11,385 nucleotides of DNA from Anaerolineales bacterium (GTDB taxonomy: Bacteria; Chloroflexota; Anaerolineae; Anaerolineales; Villigracilaceae), in assembly GCA_029933275.1 (NCBI GenBank), contig JAOZOM010000028.1, positions 1 through 11,385 of the forward strand. Direction: 5' to 3'. A program made the position numbers and the translations under genes. The notes beneath the pieces were generated by a model. It was not told the origin of the DNA. It did no database searches and was given only the letters and a program-made list of their open reading frames with translations. Below are positions 6,117-11,385 of this stretch, piece after piece (the stretch's first letter is position 1; each line of letters begins with the position of its first letter).

Positions 6117-7769
6117 GTGGATTATACCAGCATGATAGCCCTTTTTAAAAAGCGGATTTTTCGCTCACGCGCCTTTCTCCTCTTGAGTATTTTTGGGTTC
6201 GCTCTCCTTTTGGCTGGCTGCCTTTCCCCCAAACTAATGCAAGGAGAAATACAGATTACCGTTAACGCGGCGGGAGAGAGCATCCCACTCCAACTCCCCG
6301 CGGGGAGCAGTGTAGAAGAAGCCTTAAAAAACGCGGAAATTGAGTTTTCTGAATCCGATAAAATCGCGCCTCCCCTCTATACCCTCCTCGCAGAGGGGGA
6401 TGAAGTGCAAATCATCCGAATTCGCGAAGAGTTTGAAAGCGAAGAAGAGATTATCCCCTTCGAGCAGCAGATCGTGCGAAACGAATCCCTTCCCGAAGGC
6501 GAAACGCGGCTCATCCAACTCGGTCAGAACGGGATGGCGGAAATCACATACCGTAGCGTCTACGAAGACAATGAGGAGACAAGCAATAATCTCGTCAAAA
6601 GAGTCGTTATTCACGAGGCGGTTCCCGAAATCACGATGGTCGGTGTGCAAGCGGTTTTCGCCCCGATTCCCATTCCGGGCATTATCGCCTATCTCGCCGG
6701 TGGCAACGCGTGGATTATGGAAGATTCAACCGCTAACCGCCGTCCCCTCGTCACTACAGGCGATTTAGACGGGCGGATTTTTATCCTTTCGCCAAACGCA
6801 GGTTGGCTACTCTACACACGCAGATCAGAGAAAGACCCTGCTGAAGAAATTAACACGCTCTGGGCAATTAATATCAACGGTAGACCGAAAGACCCGATTA
6901 ATCTCCATGTATCGAATATTGTCCATTACGCGGGGTGGCGACCTAATGCAGGAACACGCATCTATTACTCGACTGTTGAGCCGCGTGCCGCCGCCCCCGG
7001 TTGGCAGGCGAATAATGATCTTTACCAAATCAATTTTAATGCAAGTTGGTCTACAAAACCTAAAGAAATTATCGAAGCAAACGCTGGCGGGATTTACGGC
7101 TGGTGGGGAGTCAATTTTGCATGGTCACCCGATGGACGAAAACTCGCCTACGCCCGCCCCGATGGGATTGGGCTAATCAATGTTGAAACAGGAGAATTCG
7201 AATCCCTACTTGAAATTACCGAACTCAGCACCCACAGCGATTGGGCGTGGATTCCCGGCTTCACTTGGGGCGGAGATAGCAAAACCCTCTTCGTTGCAAC
7301 TCATTCTCCTTCTCAGAATTTGGTTAGTCCCGAAGAATCTCCTTATTTTGACCTCAGCGCGCTTTCTATCGTCAATGACACCGGCGTAGAAATAGCTCCC
7401 CAAACGGGGATGTTCGCCTATCCCTCCAGTTCGCCAATTCGCCCCAGCGGAAAAGAGTACATGTACCAGATCGCATATTTACAAGCGATTTTTCCCATGC
7501 AAAGTGAAACAAGTCGCTATCGCGTCATCGTGGCGGACAGAGATGGTTCTAATCGGCGAGAGATTTTCCCGCCCGAAGATGAGCGCGGCATCGAACCGCA
7601 AACGCCTATATGGGCTCCTGAGCCAGTCCCCGGGCAAGAAGGCGATTTTCTCGCACTGGTTTATCAGGGCAATCTTTGGCTCGTTGATTCTGTCTCGGGG
7701 CAAGCTCATCAAATCACCGGAGACGGATTGATTACTCGAATTGACTGGCGAAGTCTCGAGGCAAAGTAA
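6117..7769 (+). CDS. Lipoprotein with DUF348-like, G5 and beta-propeller domains
   Basis: Probable envelope-anchored binding protein, 550 residues. Signal peptide: KKRIFRSR, then a hydrophobic stretch and lipobox LAGC with C35. About 44-102 resembles DUF348, the ubiquitin-like domain of YabE/Rpf-type proteins (EIQITVNAAGESIPLQLPAG; SSVEEALKNAEI; EGDEVQIIRI). About 104-178 is a G5 domain, with the typical EEEIIPFEQQIVRNESLPEG opening and GQNGMAEITYRSVYEDNEET core. About 188-548 is a TolB/WD40-like propeller, clearest at FAWSPDGRKLAYA (334-346), with further blades at LYTRR, FVATHS and IWAPEPVPG. Known: G5 and DUF348 commonly accompany cell-wall hydrolases and bind wall polymers or zinc. No hydrolase domain is present, so a structural, sensory or substrate-binding role is inferred. 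The start is GTG at 6117 (GGAAGG at 6100-6105, 11 nt away) or ATG at 6132. It probably forms an operon with the preceding lipoprotein gene (3 nt gap). Confidence 0.85.
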   Translation: MDYTSMIALFKKRIFRSRAFLLLSIFGFALLLAGCLSPKLMQGEIQITVNAAGESIPLQLPAGSSVEEALKNAEIEFSESDKIAPPLYTLLAEGDEVQIIRIREEFESEEEIIPFEQQIVRNESLPEGETRLIQLGQNGMAEITYRSVYEDNEETSNNLVKRVVIHEAVPEITMVGVQAVFAPIPIPGIIAYLAGGNAWIMEDSTANRRPLVTTGDLDGRIFILSPNAGWLLYTRRSEKDPAEEINTLWAININGRPKDPINLHVSNIVHYAGWRPNAGTRIYYSTVEPRAAAPGWQANNDLYQINFNASWSTKPKEIIEANAGGIYGWWGVNFAWSPDGRKLAYARPDGIGLINVETGEFESLLEITELSTHSDWAWIPGFTWGGDSKTLFVATHSPSQNLVSPEESPYFDLSALSIVNDTGVEIAPQTGMFAYPSSSPIRPSGKEYMYQIAYLQAIFPMQSETSRYRVIVADRDGSNRREIFPPEDERGIEPQTPIWAPEPVPGQEGDFLALVYQGNLWLVDSVSGQAHQITGDGLITRIDWRSLEAK

Positions 7770-7798
7770 ATTTAAAAATTCAAAAAAGGCTTTTTCAC

Positions 7799-7824
7799 CG
7801 CGAAAACACGAAGTTCGCGAAGTT
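7799..7824 (+). repeat. Short degenerate tandem repeat, period 8-9
   Basis: Three imperfect units, CGCGAAAA, CACGAAGTT and CGCGAAGTT, lie in the 73-bp gap between the propeller lipoprotein and the epimerase gene, preceded by TTTTTCAC. From memory, similar CACCGCGAAG-type runs occur as dispersed intergenic sequences in Chloroflexota and other environmental bacteria; this has not been checked. The gap otherwise holds AT-rich sequence and the AAGGA RBS (7832-7836) of the next gene. Confidence 0.5.
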
Positions 7825-7842
7825 TAAAAAAAAGGAAAAAAT

Positions 7843-8799
7843 ATGCGTATTCTCATCACCGGTGCGGCTGGATTTCTTGGCTCTCACCTTTGCGACTATC
7901 TTCTCGCTGACGGTCATCAAGTTGTCGGTATGGATAATTTTATTACAGGTAATCCAGAAAACATCGCTCATTTAGCAGGGAACGAAAATTTCAGTTTTTA
8001 TAAGCACGATGTCTCTAATTATATTTTTCTACCCGAAAAAGTAGACGCGGTGATGCACTTTGCCTCACCCGCCAGTCCAAATCCGGAGTCGGAACGAGCG
8101 TATTTCAACCTCCCTATCCAAACCATGAAAGCGGGGGCACTCGGAACGCATAATTCGCTCGGCGTGGCAAAAGCGCATAACGCCAAATTCCTACTCGCCT
8201 CCACCAGCGAGATTTACGGCGATCCGACCGTTCATCCCCAAACAGAAGATTACCCCGGCAACGTGGATACCATCGGGAAGCGCGCCGTCTACGATGAGGC
8301 AAAACGCTTCGCCGAAGCTCTCACGATGGCATATCACCGCTATCACGGCGTGGATACACGCATTGTTCGCATTTTCAACACCTACGGTCCCCGCATGGAT
8401 TTAGAAGACGGTCGCGCCCTCCCCAACTTCCTGAAACAGGCATTGTTAAAACAAAAACTCACCGTTTACGGCGATGGTCAGCAAACCCGCTCTTTTTGTT
8501 ATGTGGATGATTTGATCGAGGGAATTGTCCGCCTGCTCTACTCCGATGAGCATCTCCCTGTCAATATCGGCAATCCGGACGAAATCACGATACTCCAATT
8601 TGCTGAGGCAATTAACCGCTTAACGCACAATCCCAGCGGAGTTACCTTCGTCCCCGCCGGACGTAGTGCGCGCGACCCTCAACGTCGCCGTCCCGATATA
8701 ACACGCGCAAAACAAATCCTCGATTGGGAAGCGAAAATTGCACTCGAAGAAGGAATTACGCGCACAATGCCCTATTTCCAAGAGAAATTAGGACTTTAA
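7843..8799 (+). CDS. NAD-dependent UDP-glucuronate decarboxylase-like epimerase
   Basis: Extended short-chain dehydrogenase of 318 residues, most like UDP-glucuronate decarboxylase (UXS), which turns UDP-glucuronate into UDP-xylose plus CO2 in the cytoplasm for glycan synthesis. The NAD-binding motif GAAGFLGSH is at 7-15 and acidic D31 follows the second strand. The UXS-type HFASPASP is at 72-79, LLASTSEIYGDP at 117-128, catalytic Y150 and K154 in AVYDEAKR, IFNTYGPRM at 177-185, TVYGDGQQTRSFCYVDDLIEG at 207-227 (R216), and DPQRRRPDITRAK at 278-290. The length is normal for bacterial UXS. A related dTDP- or UDP-sugar dehydratase is possible, but the ASPASP and RRRPD motifs favour UXS. AAGGA at 7832-7836 lies six bases before the ATG. 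It is followed after 3 nt by a GtrA gene whose RBS is inside this gene, suggesting a small surface-glycan operon. Confidence 0.88.
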   Translation: MRILITGAAGFLGSHLCDYLLADGHQVVGMDNFITGNPENIAHLAGNENFSFYKHDVSNYIFLPEKVDAVMHFASPASPNPESERAYFNLPIQTMKAGALGTHNSLGVAKAHNAKFLLASTSEIYGDPTVHPQTEDYPGNVDTIGKRAVYDEAKRFAEALTMAYHRYHGVDTRIVRIFNTYGPRMDLEDGRALPNFLKQALLKQKLTVYGDGQQTRSFCYVDDLIEGIVRLLYSDEHLPVNIGNPDEITILQFAEAINRLTHNPSGVTFVPAGRSARDPQRRRPDITRAKQILDWEAKIALEEGITRTMPYFQEKLGL

Positions 8800-8802
8800 T
8801 CT

Positions 8803-9264
8803 ATGGCGGCGACTATTTTTTCTAGCAAAGAGGAGCGCGCCCGTTTTTTGCGTTTCGCCCTAGTCGGTATAATCGGTGCTATCGTAGATTTTGGCATCTT
8901 CAACCTCCTAACCAGTCTTTTCGATGTAGAAGCTGTCACCGCAAGCGTCATCTCTTTTATCGCTGCCGTGAGCAGCAACTTCACCTGGAATCACTTTTGG
9001 ACTTACCCAGATTCTCGTTCTAAAACCATTTCGCAGAAATTAGTTCAATTTGCCCTCGTCAGCGCAATTGGACTTGCAATTCGTACACCCATTTTTGCTG
9101 GTGTTGAAAAAAACCTTATTCCCATACTTGAGAAAATTTCTCTTCCCTCCTCATTAACGCCGATTTTTGTCGGGCATAATCTCGCTCTAGCGACCGCAGT
9201 CGGCGTTGTGATGCTCTGGAATTTTTTCGTCAATCGCTATTGGACATATAATGATGTAGATTGA
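8803..9264 (+). CDS. GtrA-family membrane protein
   Basis: Small inner-membrane protein of 153 residues with four predicted helices (about 16-38, 42-64, 81-101, 123-144) and the GtrA family pattern: RFLRFALVGIIGAIVDFGIFNLL at 14-36 (key R14, F15, G22, G25, D29). The motif N-x-[FY]-W-T-Y occurs twice, at 63-68 (NHFWTY) and 144-149 (NRYWTY), showing the two-fold internal repeat. Known: GtrA-like proteins are thought to move undecaprenyl-phosphate-linked sugars across the membrane or otherwise support surface polysaccharide synthesis. The upstream UXS-like gene could supply the activated sugar (inference); no glycosyltransferase is present in the window. AGGA (8790-8793) lies nine bases before the ATG, inside the end of the epimerase gene, so the two are translationally linked. 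The first 12 residues are a short basic/acidic cytoplasmic tail. Confidence 0.9.
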   Translation: MAATIFSSKEERARFLRFALVGIIGAIVDFGIFNLLTSLFDVEAVTASVISFIAAVSSNFTWNHFWTYPDSRSKTISQKLVQFALVSAIGLAIRTPIFAGVEKNLIPILEKISLPSSLTPIFVGHNLALATAVGVVMLWNFFVNRYWTYNDVD

Positions 9265-9322
9265 AAAGATGTCTCATCTAAAATTGTCCCGAAACTGAAA
9301 GGTTGCCCAAGCACACGAAAGC

Positions 9323-9328
9323 TATAAT
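9323..9328 (+). promoter_or_regulatory. -10 box placed for a leaderless transcript
   Basis: A perfect TATAAT ends six bases before the ATG at 9335. A start about seven bases downstream of the box would fall on the A of the start codon. No Shine-Dalgarno sequence precedes this ATG (ATCCAAAC). Both observations fit a leaderless mRNA. The -35 region is weak; TTGCCC at 9303-9308 is only 14 bp away. Confidence 0.5.
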
Positions 9329-9334
9329 CCAAAC

Positions 9335-9709
9335 ATGTCTACTAAATCCATTATCCCCATCTACACCACCCCCGGCGATGCTGAAGCCTTTCTCGTCTAT
9401 CCTTATATTTACAATCGCCTCGGCGATTGGATAGGTTGGGTCACGCCCGACAAAGAAATCTATTCTGTAATCGGATTCTATGTCGGCTTTCTAGCGAAGG
9501 GACCGCGCATCCTCCGCAAGCGTGCTATCGAAATTGCGACTGAGCATAAACGCCCACCCGCTAAACCACCCAAAGTCTATCCGCCCGCGACCATTCCCCT
9601 CGCCCCGATGATGCCTGAACTGAATCACAGCGAAATAGATGTCCTCCTCGATGAACCGGAAAGATTGCATACAATTGATTCCGGTGAGTTTAGAGATGAT
9701 TTGGATTAA
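9335..9709 (+). CDS. Small uncharacterised protein with a beta-rich N-terminal domain
   Basis: Not recognised; 124 residues, no signal peptide and no membrane helix. Residues 15-62 read like repeated short beta-hairpins with aromatic and glycine spacing: AFLVYPYIYNRLGDWIGWV, then KEIYSVIGFYVGFLAKGPRIL. This iY...G..iGwv / iYs..G.yvGfl rhythm recalls '4-fold beta flower'-type small domains, but that is only a visual resemblance. A Pro-rich linker follows (73-95; RPPAKPPKVYPPATIPLAP) and then an acidic tail (96-124) ending EFRDDLD. Coding status is supported by neighbour-like codon use and by sitting 11 bases before the thioesterase gene on the same strand. The start is set by the ATG at 9335, preceded by a TATAAT that suggests leaderless transcription. 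It is probably the first gene of a short operon with the thioesterase and ATPase genes. Confidence 0.7.
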   Translation: MSTKSIIPIYTTPGDAEAFLVYPYIYNRLGDWIGWVTPDKEIYSVIGFYVGFLAKGPRILRKRAIEIATEHKRPPAKPPKVYPPATIPLAPMMPELNHSEIDVLLDEPERLHTIDSGEFRDDLD

Positions 9710-9720
9710 AAACTAATCTT

Positions 9721-10197
9721 ATGCCTCAACTCCCCTCCCCAAAACCGATGCGCGCCTCGCGCATCACTATTTCCCAACTAATGCAACCGGAACATGCCAA
9801 TAATCACGGCAACGTACATGGCGGCTGGATTATGAAACTCGTGGACGAAGCCGGTGCGCTCGCTTGTATGCGCCACGCCCAACATCGCGTTGTTACCATC
9901 GCAATTGACCAAATGGTCTTTCGGCAACCCATCCACATCGGCGATTTGATTATTCTCACCGCCGAAGTCACTTATGTCGGGCACACCTCCCTCGAAGCTG
10001 AGGTGCAAGTTATCGCCGAAAACCCAATTAGCGGCAAGCAAGTCCACACCAATACCGCGTATCTGGTTTATGTCGCCCTAGATGCTGAAGAGAACGCGGT
10101 TTCAGTCCCCGCACTCTTGGCTGAAAATCCAGAAGAAGAAAAGCGGATGCAAGCTGCTGAAGAACGTCAGAAACACCGATTGGCGCAGAAAGCATGA
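9721..10197 (+). CDS. Hotdog-fold acyl-CoA thioesterase
   Basis: Cytoplasmic thioesterase of the YciA/YkhA/ACOT type, hydrolysing acyl-CoA to free acid and CoA; 158 residues. The diagnostic segment is HANNHGNVHGGWIMKLVDEAG (25-45): the Asn before HGG and the acidic D42/E43 on the central hotdog helix are the usual catalytic and structural residues. VTIAIDQMVFRQPIHIGDLI (58-77) and EVTYVGHTSLEAEVQV (82-97) are the next family strands. The C-terminal 25 residues are highly charged and helical (EEEKRMQAAEERQKHR), longer than in short YciA proteins but usual for YkhA-like ones. Chain-length preference cannot be predicted. RBS evidence is weak (GGAT about 14 nt upstream), so translation may depend on the preceding gene, 11 nt away. 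The TGA stop overlaps the start of the ATPase gene (ATGA, 10194-10197). Confidence 0.9.
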   Translation: MPQLPSPKPMRASRITISQLMQPEHANNHGNVHGGWIMKLVDEAGALACMRHAQHRVVTIAIDQMVFRQPIHIGDLIILTAEVTYVGHTSLEAEVQVIAENPISGKQVHTNTAYLVYVALDAEENAVSVPALLAENPEEEKRMQAAEERQKHRLAQKA

Positions 10198-11385
10198 CAG
10201 CCCCTCCCCATCCCCTCCCTGAACTAAAAAGCAAGCCGAAGGAACGCCAAGCGCACCCCTTCCGCTCGTTGAAAGAGTTGCTCGACCACGTTTCGGGCAG
10301 AGATCTCCCGCCTGTTAAATTTGAAGATAGCGGAAAAGCGGAAGTCCTTCCTTTTCCCTTTTTAGCAATTGTTGGACAATGGGAAATGAAGCTCGCACTC
10401 ATTTTGGGCTTGGTCAACCCGCATATCGGCGGGATTCTGCTTGTTGGGCCACGCGGCACCGCCAAAACGACCGCTGTCCGCAGCTTGATTAATTTACTCC
10501 CGATGGTGGAGCGAAGTTCCTGCCATTATGGCTGTCTCCCCGAAGATATTGAAGAGGGCGGCATGGACGCGGTTTGTCCCGATTGCGCGAAAAAATACGG
10601 GCAAGGCGAATCACTCACACATCCTGACCGTGTACGGCTGATAGAACTCCCACTCAATGCAAAACTTGAAAATGTCATCGGCGGCATGGATGAACGCGCC
10701 GCGATGCGTTCAAAAATGCGTCTAAAACGCGGCATCCTCGCCCAAGCGGATAAAAATTTGCTCTATATTGACGAGGTCAATCTACTTGGCAACGATGTTA
10801 TAGACGCAATTCTTGATGCCGCCGCACAAGGCTCCTACACGCTCAGACGCGGTGCAGCCTCTGCTACATATCGCTCGCGCTTTTTGCTGGTCGGCTCAAT
10901 GAATCCCGAAGAGGGGCGACTCCGCCCGCAGATTATGGATCGCTTCGGATTGCGCGTTGTCGTACGGGGATTAGAAGACCCCAAAGAGCGTCTCAAAGCA
11001 TATCGGCGCGTCAAAGCCTATTTGAACGCGCCGCGCCAAGTGATCGGAGAATACGCTGAGGGCATTGCGGCAGTACAAGAAGAACTGGAAGCCACTCGCC
11101 AACGGTTACATGAAGTAAAAATCTCCAATAAAGTCGCGAAAAAAGCCATCGAAATTATTCAAGAACTCGGTATAGATTCTTTACGCGCCGAAATCACTTG
11201 GCTCGAAGCTGCGCGCGCTTTCGCCGCCGCAAACGGACGTATCACCGTCAAGCTCGCCGATTTACACGCGGTCGCACCGATGGCATTACGCTTGCGCCGT
11301 TCTCAATTTATCAATGAATATTTCGAGAATCAACAAGGGGAAGAAGAAGAACTTGAAACCTTAATAAAGCCCTTCAAACGAAAAA
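10194..11385 (+). CDS. BchI/ChlI-like AAA+ ATPase with four-cysteine insert, 3' end missing
   Basis: AAA+ ATPase of the Mg-chelatase I / MoxR-related group; 397 codons are present and the frame runs off the window. A 50-residue polar N-terminus precedes LPFPFLAIVGQWEMKLAL (52-69). Walker A is GPRGTAKT (85-92), Walker B LLYIDE (189-194) followed by VNLL, and sensor 1 is GSMNPEEG (234-241) with N237. The arginine-finger region is RPQIMDRFGLR (244-254), and the lid carries the ITWLEAARAFAAANGR helix (334-349). Between Walker A and B sits a C-x3-C-x13-C-x2-C set (C110, C114, C128, C131), a likely metal site; it is absent from classical photosynthetic BchI as I recall it. Known members act with a VWA-domain (BchD-like) partner in metal insertion or protein remodelling. 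Whether this one serves Mg/Co chelation is unknown; there is no pigment or cobalamin gene nearby. The ATG overlaps the thioesterase stop by four bases. Confidence 0.88.
   Translation, partial: MTAPPHPLPELKSKPKERQAHPFRSLKELLDHVSGRDLPPVKFEDSGKAEVLPFPFLAIVGQWEMKLALILGLVNPHIGGILLVGPRGTAKTTAVRSLINLLPMVERSSCHYGCLPEDIEEGGMDAVCPDCAKKYGQGESLTHPDRVRLIELPLNAKLENVIGGMDERAAMRSKMRLKRGILAQADKNLLYIDEVNLLGNDVIDAILDAAAQGSYTLRRGAASATYRSRFLLVGSMNPEEGRLRPQIMDRFGLRVVVRGLEDPKERLKAYRRVKAYLNAPRQVIGEYAEGIAAVQEELEATRQRLHEVKISNKVAKKAIEIIQELGIDSLRAEITWLEAARAFAAANGRITVKLADLHAVAPMALRLRRSQFINEYFENQQGEEEELETLIKPFKRK

Noticed and set aside
6324..6768. Overlapping frames on both strands over the DUF348/G5 region (108 and 142 codons)
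   Set aside because: The frame carrying the signal peptide, G5 and propeller motifs is clearly the coding one; the others are shadows with no motif or RBS.
7786..7795. AT-rich AAAAAGGCTTTTT symmetry after the propeller gene as a terminator
   Set aside because: The arms are almost all A/T and there is essentially no loop, so no stable hairpin would form.
9267..9279. AGATG-TCT-CATCT hairpin after the GtrA gene as a terminator
   Set aside because: The stem is only 5 bp with a 3-nt loop and no U-tract, too weak to call a terminator.
10028..10465. 145-codon minus-strand frame over the thioesterase/ATPase junction
   Set aside because: It is antisense to the hotdog gene end and the Walker A region of the ATPase. 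The protein looks like antisense composition with no domain.
1..11385. Defence system, mobile element, CRISPR or phage region
   Set aside because: No nuclease, recombinase, transposase, toxin or repeat-spacer array is visible; genes are housekeeping, transport and envelope types with uniform composition.

Overview
The window looks like ordinary chromosomal DNA of a moderate-GC bacterium. The gene types suggest an Anaerolineae-like member of Chloroflexota: many YxWSPDG-type propeller and lipoprotein genes, a cysteine-containing Mg-chelatase-type ATPase and a UXS-type sugar epimerase. This assignment is an impression from gene content and style, not a computed result. No tRNA, rRNA, CRISPR array, transposase, phage gene or recombinase is visible.

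Layout. (1) Positions 1-3235 hold a branched-chain amino-acid/amide-type (HAAT) ABC transporter in the order livH (5' end missing), livM, livG, livF. Adjacent genes overlap by 4, 4 and 1 bases, so they form one translationally coupled operon; the substrate-binding protein must lie outside the window. (2) Positions 3238-3997 hold a CBS-CBS-ACT (AcuB-type) putative ligand sensor with its own good RBS and a possible promoter, closed by a near-ideal bidirectional terminator. (3) Positions 4056-5509, minus strand, hold scpB (condensin accessory) followed by an rluB-type 23S rRNA pseudouridine synthase. This is a classic conserved pair, but scpA is not adjacent. (4) Positions 5544-7769, plus strand, hold two lipoprotein genes 3 nt apart: a small unknown one and a 550-residue protein with a DUF348-like domain, a G5 domain and a beta-propeller. 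(5) Positions 7843-9264 hold a UDP-glucuronate-decarboxylase-like epimerase and a GtrA-family membrane protein, 3 nt apart, a probable surface-glycan module. (6) Positions 9335-11385 hold a small unknown protein with a possibly leaderless promoter, a hotdog acyl-CoA thioesterase, and the first 397 codons of a BchI/ChlI-like AAA+ ATPase carrying a four-cysteine insert. The ATPase overlaps the thioesterase by ATGA and runs off the right edge.

How the parts relate. The first block imports amino acids or related small amides, and the adjacent ACT/CBS protein could sense amino acids and adenylates, which would make it a plausible local regulator (inference). The scpB/rluB block is housekeeping. 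The lipoprotein and glycan genes point to envelope work. The right-hand ATPase normally needs a VWA-domain partner, which would be expected just beyond the window.

I did not find a clearly new multi-gene system. The items most worth a second look are the DUF348-G5-propeller lipoprotein, the cysteine cluster of the AAA+ protein, the degenerate signature motif of LivG, the ACT/CBS sensor next to the transporter, the possible leaderless promoter at 9323, and short intergenic repeats at 4851-4894 and 7799-7824. There is no gene-free stretch longer than 300 bases.
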